Assembly (NCBI RefSeq): GCF_028527925.1
Contig: NZ_JAPESW010000028.1
Span: 1-47,495 of the forward strand
DNA length: 47,495 bases
Source: Cellulomonas fimi
GTDB taxonomy: Bacteria; Actinomycetota; Actinomycetes; Actinomycetales; Cellulomonadaceae
Reading direction: 5' to 3'
A program made the position numbers and the translations under genes. Below are positions 31,743 to 40,435 of the stretch, one piece after another. How positions within the stretch are numbered: position 1 is the stretch's first letter; every line of letters starts with the position of its first letter. Below the pieces are notes generated by a model. The model was not told where the DNA came from, ran no database searches, and saw only the letters and a list, made by a program, of their open reading frames with translations.

Positions 31743-33266
31743 ATGACCGTCTACGCGCCGCCGGGACAGCCCGGCAGCCTCATCTCCTACCGCGACCGCT
31801 ACGACCACTGGATCGGCGGCGAGTTCGTCGCGCCCGCGTCCGGCCGCTACTTCGAGAACCCCAGCCCGGTGACGGGCCGGACGTTCACCGAGGTCGGCCG
31901 CGGCGACGCCGACGACATCGAGCGTGCGCTCGACGCGGCGCACGGTGCCGCGCGCGCGTGGGGGCGGACGACCGCGACCGAGCGGGCCGTCATCCTCAAC
32001 ACGATCGCGGACCGCATGGAGCAGAACCTCGAGATGCTCGCGGCGGCGGAGGCGTGGGAGAACGGCAAGCCGGTGCGCGAGACGCTCGCGTTCGACATCC
32101 CGCTCGCGATCGACCACTTCCGCTACTTCGCGGGCGCGATCCGCGCGCAGGAGGGGTCGATCTCGGAGATCGACGGCGACACGATCGCCTACCACTTCCA
32201 CGAGCCGCTGGGCGTCGTCGCGCAGATCATCCCGTGGAACTTCCCGATCCTCATGGCGACGTGGAAGCTCGCCCCGGCGCTGGCGGCGGGCAACGCCGTC
32301 GTGCTGAAGCCGGCCGAGCAGACGCCCGCGTCGATCCTGCTGCTCATGGAGCTGATCGGGGACCTGCTGCCCGCGGGCGTCGTCAACGTCGTCAACGGGT
32401 TCGGGGTCGAGGCGGGCAAGCCGCTCGCGTCGTCGCCGCGCGTGCGCAAGGTCGCGTTCACGGGCGAGACCACGACGGGCCGCCTGATCATGCAGTACGC
32501 GAGCCAGAACATCATCCCGGTGACCCTGGAGCTCGGCGGCAAGAGCCCAAACATCTTCTTCGAGGACGTCGCGCGCGAGAAGGACGGGTTCTACGACAAG
32601 GCGCTCGAGGGCTTCGCGATGTTCGCCCTCAACCAGGGCGAGGTGTGCACGTGCCCGTCGCGCGCGCTCATCCAGGAATCCATCTACGACGAGTTCCTGG
32701 AGGCCGTGAAGCTGCGCACGGAGAGCATGCGCCAGGGCGACCCGCTCGACACGGAGACCCAGGTCGGCGCGCAGGCGTCGAACGACCAGCTCGAGAAGAT
32801 CCTGTCCTACCTGGACATCGGCCGCGCGGAGGGGGCGCGGGTGGTGACGGGCGGGCACCGGGCGGAGCTGTCGGGCGACCTGGCGGGCGGGTACTACGTG
32901 ACGCCGACGATCTTCGAGGGGAAGAACTCCATGCGGGTCTTCCAGGAGGAGATCTTCGGCCCGGTCGTGGCGGTGACGTCGTTCTCGGACTACGAGGACG
33001 CCATCTCCATCGCCAACGACACGCTGTACGGCCTCGGTGCCGGCGTCTGGTCCCGCGAGGCGGCGATCCAGTACCGGGCCGGCCGTGACATCGAGGCGGG
33101 CCGCGTGTGGACGAACTGCTACCACGCGTACCCCGCGGCGGCGGCGTTCGGCGGCTACAAGGGCTCGGGCGTCGGCCGCGAGAACCACAAGATGATGCTG
33201 GACCACTACCAGCAGACGAAGAACCTCCTCGTGTCGTACACGCAGGAGTCGCTCGGGCTGTTCTGA
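31743..33266 (+). CDS. NAD-dependent aldehyde dehydrogenase (acetaldehyde type, ExaC/AldB-like)
   Basis: 507 residues, cytoplasmic. It oxidises acetaldehyde or similar aldehydes to acids. Key residues are visible: Asn166 in [11 protein letters not shown], the Rossmann [10 protein letters not shown], Glu263 in [10 protein letters not shown] and the catalytic Cys302 in [12 protein letters not shown]. The C-terminal signature [19 protein letters not shown] and [13 protein letters not shown] is also present. The length and the YDHWIGGEF start match the ExaC/AldB group. The regulator gene lies upstream and a DUF779 gene downstream, a common trio. GTGCAA repeats and a TAGCGT element lie upstream. 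Confidence 0.95.
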   Translation: MTVYAPPGQPGSLISYRDRYDHWIGGEFVAPASGRYFENPSPVTGRTFTEVGRGDADDIERALDAAHGAARAWGRTTATERAVILNTIADRMEQNLEMLAAAEAWENGKPVRETLAFDIPLAIDHFRYFAGAIRAQEGSISEIDGDTIAYHFHEPLGVVAQIIPWNFPILMATWKLAPALAAGNAVVLKPAEQTPASILLLMELIGDLLPAGVVNVVNGFGVEAGKPLASSPRVRKVAFTGETTTGRLIMQYASQNIIPVTLELGGKSPNIFFEDVAREKDGFYDKALEGFAMFALNQGEVCTCPSRALIQESIYDEFLEAVKLRTESMRQGDPLDTETQVGAQASNDQLEKILSYLDIGRAEGARVVTGGHRAELSGDLAGGYYVTPTIFEGKNSMRVFQEEIFGPVVAVTSFSDYEDAISIANDTLYGLGAGVWSREAAIQYRAGRDIEAGRVWTNCYHAYPAAAAFGGYKGSGVGRENHKMMLDHYQQTKNLLVSYTQESLGLF

Positions 33267-33277
33267 CGGGCGGGCAC

Positions 33278-33321
33278 GCGGTCGCGGCGGAGGTTCGGAG
33301 GGGAGCTTCCGCCGCGATCGC
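33278..33321 (+). terminator. Hairpin between aldehyde dehydrogenase and DUF779 genes
   Basis: GCGGTCGCGGCGGA (33278-33291) pairs with TCCGCCGCGATCGC (33308-33321), 14 bp with one mismatch, 12 nt after the dehydrogenase stop. It may cut DUF779 expression relative to the dehydrogenase. Confidence 0.6.
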
Positions 33322-33405
33322 GGGGCCGGGTCAGGACGACGAGCGACGCCGCCCGACGGCGGCCGGCCGGGGCACCGGTCGTCGCCGGGCGGGGGAGGAG
33401 TCGAG

Positions 33406-33795
33406 ATGGGACTGCCGGAGCGGGTCGCGGCGACTGAGGCCGCGCTCGACATGCTGCGGACGCTGCGCGCGAAGCACGGCGAGCTGATGATCCACCAGTC
33501 CGGGGGCTGCTGCGACGGGTCGTCGCCCATGTGCTACCCCGCGGGCGACCTGATCACGGGCGACGTCGACGTGCACCTGGGCGACCTCGACCTGGGCGAC
33601 GGGGGGAGCGTGCCGGTGTGGATGACGCGCGCCCAGTACGAGTACTGGAAGCACACCCACCTGACGATCGACCTGGTGCCCGGCCGCGGTGCGGGGTTCT
33701 CGCTCGAGGCGCCCGAGGGGGTGCGGTTCCTGCTGCGATCGCGCGTGCTGACCGACGACGAGTACGGCGCGCTGCACGCCGCCGGCGTCCTCTGA
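33406..33795 (+). CDS. DUF779 family protein, aldehyde dehydrogenase-associated
   Basis: 129 residues, soluble. The DUF779 signature HQSGGCCDGSSPMC, with three Cys that could bind metal, is followed by a beta-rich part (VPVWMTRAQYEYWKHTHLTIDLVPGRG, SLEAPEGVRFLLRSRVLT). Members are usually encoded beside ExaC/AldB aldehyde dehydrogenases, as here, but their role is not known. GGGGGAGGAG precedes ATG 33406 at good spacing. Confidence 0.9.
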   Translation: MGLPERVAATEAALDMLRTLRAKHGELMIHQSGGCCDGSSPMCYPAGDLITGDVDVHLGDLDLGDGGSVPVWMTRAQYEYWKHTHLTIDLVPGRGAGFSLEAPEGVRFLLRSRVLTDDEYGALHAAGVL

Positions 33796-33836
33796 CCAGC
33801 ATCGGGCGGGGTGGCCACCAGGCGACGCGGTCCCCG

Positions 33837-34757
33837 TCAGGCGACGGGACGGTCGGTCGCGGGCGCGGGGCCCGTGGCGCCCGCTGAGCTGTCGGTGCCC
33901 GTTCCCGTGCCGGGAGGGGAGCCCGCCCGACGCACGTCGACGGCCCGCGCGAGGAACAGCGCGACGACGCCGAGCGCGATGAACAGGAAGTTGAACGGAC
34001 CGGCGAGCGTGAGCAGCGGGTTCACGGCGGCGCCCTCCGCCACCTCGTCGATGCCGCCGGTCGCGAGGAACAGCGTGGGGTCGAACAGGCCGTGCAGGAG
34101 GATCGGCCACAGCAGGCTGCCGGTCACCCGCAGCGTCAGGTACATCGCGACGCCGAACCCGAACGTGTAGACGACCGTGAAGCCGACGGTCGCGGGAGAC
34201 ATGCCGGACAGCAGGTTCGCCGAGTGCAGCAGTGCGAACACGAGCGACGACACGACCATGACGACCCACTCGGACCGCCCGGAGTCGCGCAGCATCTTCA
34301 CGACGATGCCGCGCGTGAGCAGCTCCTCGACGAAGCCCACGAACAACCCGGCGAGGAGCGTCACGGCCACCACACCGGCGGCGTAGGAGGCGTAGTCGAT
34401 CCCGAGCAGGCGCAGCGCGACCGGGACCACGACCAGCACCGGCGCGATCCACATCCATCGCCGCCCGCGGACGGGTTGCGGGCCGAACAGCGGTCCCCAC
34501 CACCGCACCGAGGTGACGAACACGACGAGCGCCACCGCCCCGAGCACGAGAGGCGCGAGCAGGCCGAAGGCGACGCTCTCCGCCGACGCGAACAGGTCGT
34601 CGGCGTCCACCCGGTCGCGGAACAGCGCGCCGACGAGCTGTCCTCCGGCGAGGTAGAGCGCGAGGTACGTCGCGGCGACCAGGACCGCGCGGGCGAGACC
34701 GCCCCGGTCCCAGAACGCCTGCCAACGGGACGGGGGTGCGGGGGGCGTGCTCGTCAT
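33837..34757 (-). CDS. CPBP family intramembrane glutamic endopeptidase (CAAX/Abi type)
   Basis: 306 residues with about seven or eight TM helices. The CPBP motifs are present: EELLTRG in FVGFVEELLTRGIVVKML (catalytic Glu-Glu and Arg), FALLHSANLLSG (His) and LLHGLFDPTLF (His). The C-terminal ~35 residues are a Gly/Thr/Pro tail. The family covers CAAX-type prenyl proteases and bacteriocin self-immunity or processing proteases. No bacteriocin gene is nearby, so the substrate is unknown. The start at 34757 gives MTSTPPAPPSRWQAFW. Confidence 0.9.
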   Translation of the reverse strand: MTSTPPAPPSRWQAFWDRGGLARAVLVAATYLALYLAGGQLVGALFRDRVDADDLFASAESVAFGLLAPLVLGAVALVVFVTSVRWWGPLFGPQPVRGRRWMWIAPVLVVVPVALRLLGIDYASYAAGVVAVTLLAGLFVGFVEELLTRGIVVKMLRDSGRSEWVVMVVSSLVFALLHSANLLSGMSPATVGFTVVYTFGFGVAMYLTLRVTGSLLWPILLHGLFDPTLFLATGGIDEVAEGAAVNPLLTLAGPFNFLFIALGVVALFLARAVDVRRAGSPPGTGTGTDSSAGATGPAPATDRPVA

Positions 34758-34974
34758 GGTCGGTCTCCGTCCGTGCGGGGCTGGCTGTCCGCTGGTGCGC
34801 TCGCGTCGACGACGAGCGCGCTCGTCGAACGTATCGCCCGTGGACGGCGTCCGCCCGTCTCGCGAGAGCCCCGCTGCGGCCCGTCGGGGCGGTCCGGGGG
34901 GAGGCTCGAGGGACACACGACGTCGAGTCGCCGACAGGTGTGGACGAGGCGGCGACACGGCGCCGCGGAGCGTC

Positions 34975-34980
34975 TAGCGT
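34975..34980 (+). promoter_or_regulatory. -10 element of a probable leaderless transcript for the DinB-like gene
   Basis: TAGCGT lies 6 nt before ATG 34987; no ribosome site is present. Confidence 0.45.
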
Positions 34981-34986
34981 GCGGGC

Positions 34987-35550
34987 ATGACGAGCGAGCC
35001 GACGACCGACGCCCCCGCCGCCCCGTCCGCCCCGGCGATCGAGCCCGACACCAAGGACTGGACGTGGGTGCTGCGCGAGCCGTGCCCCGAGTGCGGCTTC
35101 CAGGCCGCGGACGTCGACGTGCGCGCGATCGGCGGCACGGTCCGCGACCTCACGCCGCGGTGGATCTCGGCCCTCAACCGTCAGGACGCGCGCGTGCGGC
35201 CCGAGCCGCAGGTGTGGAGCGTCCTCGAGTACGGCGCGCACGTGCGGGACGTGCTCCGGGTGTTCGACGGCCGGCTGCAGCTCATGCTCGACGAGGACGA
35301 CCCGCTGTTCGAGAACTGGGACCAGGACGCGACCGCGGTCGCGGACCGGTACGACCTGCAGGACCCGGTGGTCGTCGCGGACGAGCTCGCCGACGCGGCC
35401 GACGTCATCGCCGACCGGTTCGACGCGGTGCGTGAGGACCAGGTGGAGCGGCCGGGTCGGCGGTCGAACGGGTCGGTGTTCACGGTCCGCACCCTCGGCC
35501 AGTACTTCGTGCACGACCTCGTGCACCACCTGCACGACGTGCGCGCCTGA
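34987..35550 (+). CDS. DinB-like (DinB/YfiT superfamily) protein
   Basis: 187 residues, soluble. After a Pro/Ala-rich start come KDWTWVLREPCPECGF (a CPEC pair), ALNRQDARVRPEPQVWSVLEYGAHVRDVLRVF and a C-terminal FTVRTLGQYFVHDLVHHLHDV. The spaced His residues (EYGAHVRD, VHDLVHHLHD) fit the metal site of the four-helix DinB fold. Family members include thiol-dependent transferases (mycothiol or bacillithiol), but many have no known function. Mycothiol dependence is plausible in an actinobacterium and is inference only. Confidence 0.82.
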   Translation: MTSEPTTDAPAAPSAPAIEPDTKDWTWVLREPCPECGFQAADVDVRAIGGTVRDLTPRWISALNRQDARVRPEPQVWSVLEYGAHVRDVLRVFDGRLQLMLDEDDPLFENWDQDATAVADRYDLQDPVVVADELADAADVIADRFDAVREDQVERPGRRSNGSVFTVRTLGQYFVHDLVHHLHDVRA

Positions 35551-35633
35551 CGCCGTCGACGAGCCGCGGCGGCGCCCCCGTCACCGCCGACCGGGACGTC
35601 CGGCGGCGTGTGGCCCCGGGGGCGCCGCAACTT

Positions 35634-35688
35634 TTGTCCACAGGGTCTGTCCACAGCGGTGTGCAAAGGGTTACGACGATGTGGACAC
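35634..35688. other. Cluster of three DnaA-box-like sites
   Basis: TTGTCCACA (35634-35642) matches the DnaA box consensus of high-GC Actinobacteria exactly. CTGTCCACA (35647-35655) has one change. TGTGGACAC (35680-35688) is the reverse form with one change (GTGTCCACA). They lie within 55 nt in a clearly lower-GC gap between the DinB-like gene and an orphan gene. dnaA and dnaN are not nearby, so this is not oriC. It could titrate DnaA or regulate the downstream gene. Confidence 0.5.
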
Positions 35689-35783
35689 CTGAACCGATTA
35701 GGCGCTGACCTGCGAATCCGGCGTGTCCGGCCGACTCGCCGCGTCCGACACCACGCCGAAACCTGCCCGCAGCAATCCGGCGG

Positions 35784-35789
35784 TACGGT
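35784..35789 (+). promoter_or_regulatory. -10 element of a probable leaderless transcript for the orphan gene
   Basis: TACGGT lies 6 nt before ATG 35796; no ribosome site is visible. The DnaA-box-like cluster ends about 95 nt upstream of it. Confidence 0.45.
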
Positions 35790-35795
35790 CCGCGC

Positions 35796-36755
35796 ATGAT
35801 CCTGGCCGAGGTCATCCCCGCGCCCCTCGTCGGCCGGCACGTGCTGCTGCTGCCCGCCGGCACCGACGTGCGCCCGCTCGCCGCGGCGTGGTTCCCCGGC
35901 GCCGCCTGGGACCGCCAGCCGCTCGATCCCGGCGAGCGCCCCGCAGCTGCCCGGCCGACGGGCGCGCGGTTCCGCGGCATCGTCGTCGAGGCGCCCCGCC
36001 CCACCACCGGCCTCCTCCGGCTCGACGCGACCGCCGCGCTCGACGGGCCCGTCCGGCTCGGCGAGCCCGTCGCCCGCGCGCTCGGCCTCGGCGCCCGCGA
36101 GCTCGACGCCTGGACGCTCGTCACCGGCGCGGAGCCCGACGCGGCCGCGGACCCGGACGCCGCGGTGCCCGCGCGGTCGGGACGGCACGAGCTCGCCGAG
36201 GGGTGGACCGTCGCGGCAGCCCGCCGCGTGGCCGGTGCGGTCCTCCCCGCCGACGGGTCGCGCGTCGTCGCGCCCGACCCCGCCGCGGCCGTCGACCTCA
36301 CGCTCTGGTCCTCGCTCCCGCTCGCACCGCAGGACGTGGTCCCGCTGGTCCGCCCCGCGCTCGCGGGCGCACGCATCGGGCCCGCCGACGCACCTGCGCC
36401 GTCGGCGGCCGACCCGACGGCGCAGCCGTTCTCGGTGTCCGCGGCGTTCGAGTACGACGGCGTCGTGACGATCCGCGCGTCGCGCGCCCGCGAGGTGCCG
36501 CTCGTGCTGTCGACCGTCGACCAGCGGCAGTACGGCACGTGGGCGTACCACGTCGCGTGGCAGCCGACCGACCCGACGCAGCTGCTCGCGGAGCAGCCGT
36601 CGCAGCTGCACCTCATCGCGCGCTCGCGCGTCACGCCGTCGGTCGCGCGCGTCGCGGCGACGCTGTGGCGGGTCGCGGGCGGGACGGTCGTCGACAGCGG
36701 CGGGTTCGTCGTCACGCCGGACGAGCTCGTCGACCGCAGCCGCGACCTGCGCTGA
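35796..36755 (+). CDS. Protein of unknown function, 319 residues
   Basis: No family recognised. It is soluble, with no signal peptide, TM segment or Cys, and strongly Ala/Arg/Asp/Pro-rich. Residues 1-60 (MILAEVIPAPLVGRHVLLLP, FRGIVVEAPRP) and 220-319 look folded, with strands such as FSVSAAFEYDGVVTIRASRA, TWAYHVAWQPTD and LHLIARSRV. The middle is low-complexity Ala/Asp. Codon use is typical of the window. It is convergent with the transglutaminase gene, whose stop is only 21 nt away. The upstream gap holds DnaA-box-like sites. Confidence 0.7.
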   Translation: MILAEVIPAPLVGRHVLLLPAGTDVRPLAAAWFPGAAWDRQPLDPGERPAAARPTGARFRGIVVEAPRPTTGLLRLDATAALDGPVRLGEPVARALGLGARELDAWTLVTGAEPDAAADPDAAVPARSGRHELAEGWTVAAARRVAGAVLPADGSRVVAPDPAAAVDLTLWSSLPLAPQDVVPLVRPALAGARIGPADAPAPSAADPTAQPFSVSAAFEYDGVVTIRASRAREVPLVLSTVDQRQYGTWAYHVAWQPTDPTQLLAEQPSQLHLIARSRVTPSVARVAATLWRVAGGTVVDSGGFVVTPDELVDRSRDLR

Positions 36756-36776
36756 CCGGCCGGCCGGCGCGTCGCG

Positions 36777-37694
36777 TCAGACGAAGGGGTCGCTGCCCGA
36801 CGGGACCAGGTCGACCTGGACCGACGGGTGCGCGCCGCGGCCCTCGGTGAAGATGACGCCGCGCAGCGGCGGGACGTCGTGGTAGTCGCGCCCCCACCCG
36901 AGCAGCACGTACCGGTCGTCGACGAGCTGGTCGTTGGTCGGGTCGATCTCGACCCACCCGGCCCCGGGCGCCCACGCCGACACCCACGCGTGCGACGCGT
37001 CGGCGCCGCGCAGCTTCTCGCGGCCCGCGGGCGGGCGCGTCTCGATGTACCCGGACGAGTAGCGGGCGGGCAGGCCGTGCAGGCGCAGCGCGGCGATCAT
37101 GAGGTGCGCGAAGTCCTGGCAGACGCCCGCGCGCTGCGCGAGGAGCTGGTCCTGCGTCGTGTGCACGGTGGTCGACCCCGAGCGGTACGTGAGCTCGGTG
37201 CGGATGCGGTGCGCGAGGTCGACGAGCACCTCGCCGATCGGGCGGCCCGGCGTGAGCGTCGGGGCCGCGAAGTCGCGGACCGCCTGCGTGCGGGACACGT
37301 GCGGTGACGGGAGCAGCGCCTCGCGCAGCCGGACGAGCGCGTGCTCGTCGGCCGTCGCGACGCCGTGGCGGACCGACTCGGCGACCTCCTCCCACGGCAT
37401 CGTCGGCAGCCGGTCGGGCTCGGGTTCGGCCGCCCGGGACACCTCGATGGTCGACCGCGACGTCACGACGAGACGCGTGTGCGGCTCGGTGACCCCGAAG
37501 TACGTCGTGCGGTTGCCGAAGTAGTCGACGTGCGCGGCGGTGTCGGCGGGCGCCGGGTCGATGTCGAGCGTCGTCGCGAGGCACGTCTGGCCGGGGACGT
37601 CGCGGGGCGTGAGCGTCGTGCGGCCGTAGGAGTCGGTGACGGGCTGCGCGTAGGTGTACGTCGTGCGGTGCACGAGGTCGTAGGTGCGGGTCAT
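36777..37694 (-). CDS. Transglutaminase-like cysteine protease/ligase
   Basis: 305 residues, cytoplasmic. The N-terminal bacterial transglutaminase-like beta domain (YDLVHRTTYTYAQPVTDSYG) leads to the catalytic core: Cys192 in GVCQDFAHL, His235 in DASHAWVSAW and Asp251 in EIDPTND. ATG 37694 overlaps the stop of the ATP-grasp/alpha-E gene by 4 nt. In comparative genomics (Iyer and Aravind) this trio was predicted to make and cut unusual peptide or amide bonds. The substrate is unknown. Members of this family act as peptidases more often than as true transglutaminases. Confidence 0.92.
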   Translation of the reverse strand: MTRTYDLVHRTTYTYAQPVTDSYGRTTLTPRDVPGQTCLATTLDIDPAPADTAAHVDYFGNRTTYFGVTEPHTRLVVTSRSTIEVSRAAEPEPDRLPTMPWEEVAESVRHGVATADEHALVRLREALLPSPHVSRTQAVRDFAAPTLTPGRPIGEVLVDLAHRIRTELTYRSGSTTVHTTQDQLLAQRAGVCQDFAHLMIAALRLHGLPARYSSGYIETRPPAGREKLRGADASHAWVSAWAPGAGWVEIDPTNDQLVDDRYVLLGWGRDYHDVPPLRGVIFTEGRGAHPSVQVDLVPSGSDPFV

Positions 37695-40360
37695 GCGGGG
37701 GCGTCCCACAGGTCCTCGAGCGCCTGGCCGGGCGCGGGCCGGACGAAGTGGACCTTCTCGATCTCGTCGGCGGCGGAGCGCAGGCGCCAGCGCATCGACT
37801 CGAGGGTCTCGGCGAGGCGGGTCCGCCGGCCGTCCGTGCCGACGACCGACACGGCGACGGGGTCGAGCTCCTCGACGAGCGCGACGACGTCGCCGAGCAG
37901 GTGATCGCGCTGGTCCGTCGACGCGCCCGCGACGGGCACGGCCGCGAGGTCTTCCTGGACGCGGTCGAGCTGGTAGGCGAGCGACCGCGGGTTGGTGCGG
38001 TCGAGCACCAGCAGGTCGAGGACCTGCGGCACGCGCGCGCCGCCCTGGTACCGGCGCCGCGCGGTGATGACGGACTCGTGCGTCGTGAGGACCGACTCCA
38101 GCACGAGGCGGTCGACGGTCACCGCGCGCTGGTCGACCAGCGTGGCCTGCAGGCTCTCGACGAGGTGCTGCGCGCGCTCGATGCGGCGGCCCGCGTCGAG
38201 CAGGCGCCAGCCGACGTCCCGGACGAGCCCTTCGGCGGCGATGCCCGCGACGGCCAGCAGCCCTTCGAGGACGCCGTCGAGCGCGGGACGCAGGCCGGCC
38301 GTGACGGCGCGGAGGTCCGCCGCCGACGACGCCGACCGCGGGGTGCGGCTGCGGGCGCGCTCGTCGCGCAGCGCGCGCTCGATGCGTGCGATCGGGCCGA
38401 ACGTGTCGGTCGACAGCTGGTCGCGCACGGCCGCGGCGCACGCGCCGAGCCGTCGCACCGACCGCGCGACGGTCCCCTCCCGTCGGGGGTCCAGCGCGAG
38501 CGCCCGCAAGGCGGGTGGCGCCGCGACGGCCGGCCGGGACGCGACCGGCCCGGCGGGGTCCGACGCGGAGGCGGCAGGACCGGACGGGGTCCCGCCGTCG
38601 TGCTCGGTGGGGAGCGCGTCGGGGGTCAGGCTCGTGAGCAGCACGGTGAGCGCACGTCCGCCGACCGACGCCGGACGGGCGTGGAAGTCGTCCCAGCGGT
38701 CGGCGACGACGCGCAGCACGCGCGTGCGGTCCTCGGCCCGCTCGGCGTACCGGCCCATCCAGTACAGGTTCTCCGCGGTGCGCGGCGAGATGCCGGACGC
38801 GGGGACGCGCGCGACGAGCGTCTCCGCGGGCGCCTCGTCGGCGGTCTCCGCGACGGGTTCCGCCGAGGACGCGAGCACCCACACGTCCTTCGCCGTCGCC
38901 CCCGTCGCCGACGACACGACGGCCTGCGGCGCGACCCGCGCGAGCCCGCCCGCCATCACGGTGTACGTGGACCGGTGCGCGACCGCGAACGTGCGCAGCA
39001 CCGCCGCGCGCGGCCCGAGGTCGGCGGGCCCCACGCCGTCGGCCGTCGGCAGGTCGGACCCGACGCCCACGGGCGTGCCGTCGACGACCGGCCCGGCGGG
39101 CCCGACGGGCTCCTGGCCGACCCACGCCCACGGCTCGGCGGTGATCCGGTCCGCGAGGTCGGCGCGCTCGCGGTGCCCGAGCGTCCAGCCGAGGATCGCG
39201 CCGCCGTCGGTGCCGCGCGCGGTCGGCAGCAGCACGAGGCGCGCGAGGTTCGTCAGCACGTGCTGCCGGGAGGCGTCCTCGCCGCACCACCACGTCGCGG
39301 CCGACGGCAGCAGCAGGTCCTGGTCGAGGACCGTGCGCGCCAGACGGGGCAGGTACGCGAGCAGCGCCGGGTTCTCGAGCACCGAGCTGCCCAGCGGGTT
39401 GACCAGGCTGACGGTCCCCGCACGCACCGCCCGGACGAGGCCGGGGACGCCGAGCCGCGAGCCGGCGCGCAGGTCGAGCGGGTCGCACCACTCGGCGTCG
39501 ACGCGGCGCAGCAGCACGTCGACCCGCTCGAGCCCGTCGAGGCCGCGCATCCAGACGCGCCCCTCGCGGACCAGCAGGTCGCCGCCCTCGACGAGCGGCA
39601 GGCCCAGCATCGACGCGAGGTACGCCTGGTCGAACGCGGTCTCGCTCGCGGGCCCCGAGGACAGCAGCGCGACGCGCGGCTCGTCGGACTCGCGGGGCGC
39701 CGCGTCGCGCAGCGCCTGGCGCAGCGCGTGGAAGAACGGGCCGAGCCGCTGGATCGACGCCTGCCGGTACGTGCCGGCCATGACCTGCGCGACGACGCGG
39801 CGGTCCTCCATCGCGTACGCCGCACCGGACGGCGCCTGCGTCCGGTCGGCGACCGCGCACCACCGGCCGGACCCGTCCCGGACGAGGTCCGTCGCGGTGA
39901 GCACGAGCTCGCGCCCGCCGGGCATCCGCAGCCCGTCGACCTGCCGGAGGAAACCGGGGTGCGCGAGCACGGTGGTGGGCGGCAGGAGCTGGTCGGTGAG
40001 CAGGCGGCGCGCGCCGTAGACGTCCTGCAGGACCGCGTCGAGCAGCTCGGCGCGCTGCACGAGCCCAGCGTCGAGAGCCGTCCACTCGGGCTCGTCGACG
40101 ACCACCGGGGCGGGGTCGAGCCGCCACGGGTGCGCACCGCCGTCGGGTGCGTCGGCGCCGTACGTGACGCCGTGGTCCGCGAGCAGCCGCTCGGCCTCCG
40201 CGTGCGCACGCGCCAGGTCGGCGGGCGTGGGCTCGTCACCGGGGTCGACGACGCGCGACCAGTCGGGCCGGAAGTCGTCGAGCGTGACGCCCGCGTCCGA
40301 CCCGTCGGCCGGTCGCACCGGCGTCGAGAGCAGGTCCGTCACGGGAAGAGTCTGTCCCAT
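37691..40360 (-). CDS. Circularly permuted ATP-grasp fused to alpha-E domain
   Basis: 889 residues from ATG 40360. GTG 40438 and ATG 40387 are in-frame but lie in or before a large inverted repeat, so the later start is preferred. The N-terminal ~480 residues are CP-ATP-grasp: DVYGARRLLTDQLLPPTTVL, ELVLTATDLVRDGSGRWCAVADRTQAPSG, FDQAYLASMLGLPLVEGGDLLVREGRVWM, and LVNPLGSSVLENPALLAYLP. A linker leads to the alpha-E domain (ISPRTAENLYWMGRYAERAEDRTRVLRVVADR to the end, DEIEKVHFVRP), which is all helical. The two parts are often separate genes; here they are one chain. It probably ligates a carboxylate to an amine using ATP. The transglutaminase gene follows with a 4-nt overlap. Confidence 0.92.
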   Translation of the reverse strand: MGQTLPVTDLLSTPVRPADGSDAGVTLDDFRPDWSRVVDPGDEPTPADLARAHAEAERLLADHGVTYGADAPDGGAHPWRLDPAPVVVDEPEWTALDAGLVQRAELLDAVLQDVYGARRLLTDQLLPPTTVLAHPGFLRQVDGLRMPGGRELVLTATDLVRDGSGRWCAVADRTQAPSGAAYAMEDRRVVAQVMAGTYRQASIQRLGPFFHALRQALRDAAPRESDEPRVALLSSGPASETAFDQAYLASMLGLPLVEGGDLLVREGRVWMRGLDGLERVDVLLRRVDAEWCDPLDLRAGSRLGVPGLVRAVRAGTVSLVNPLGSSVLENPALLAYLPRLARTVLDQDLLLPSAATWWCGEDASRQHVLTNLARLVLLPTARGTDGGAILGWTLGHRERADLADRITAEPWAWVGQEPVGPAGPVVDGTPVGVGSDLPTADGVGPADLGPRAAVLRTFAVAHRSTYTVMAGGLARVAPQAVVSSATGATAKDVWVLASSAEPVAETADEAPAETLVARVPASGISPRTAENLYWMGRYAERAEDRTRVLRVVADRWDDFHARPASVGGRALTVLLTSLTPDALPTEHDGGTPSGPAASASDPAGPVASRPAVAAPPALRALALDPRREGTVARSVRRLGACAAAVRDQLSTDTFGPIARIERALRDERARSRTPRSASSAADLRAVTAGLRPALDGVLEGLLAVAGIAAEGLVRDVGWRLLDAGRRIERAQHLVESLQATLVDQRAVTVDRLVLESVLTTHESVITARRRYQGGARVPQVLDLLVLDRTNPRSLAYQLDRVQEDLAAVPVAGASTDQRDHLLGDVVALVEELDPVAVSVVGTDGRRTRLAETLESMRWRLRSAADEIEKVHFVRPAPGQALEDLWDAPA

Positions 40361-40379
40361 CGCTGCGCCGCAGAGAGGT

Positions 40380-40435
40380 TGCGACATCGTCCCGAGACGG
40401 AGGCATCGATGTCGCTCCCTCGGGACGAAGTCGCA
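40380..40435 (-). terminator. 17-nt imperfect inverted repeat between GH15 and ATP-grasp genes
   Basis: Nucleotides 40380-40396 pair with 40419-40435 over 17 positions with one mismatch; the inner 8 bp are GTCCCGAG and CTCGGGAC. The central spacer contains the palindrome CATCGATG. It could terminate the GH15 transcript or be an operator for the ATP-grasp/transglutaminase operon. Confidence 0.45.

Noticed and set aside
33837..34757. Bacteriocin immunity role for the CPBP protease
   Set aside because: No precursor peptide, transporter or modification gene lies nearby.
35634..35688. Chromosomal origin of replication
   Set aside because: Only three DnaA-box-like sites are present, and none of dnaA, dnaN, rpmH or parA/parB is nearby.
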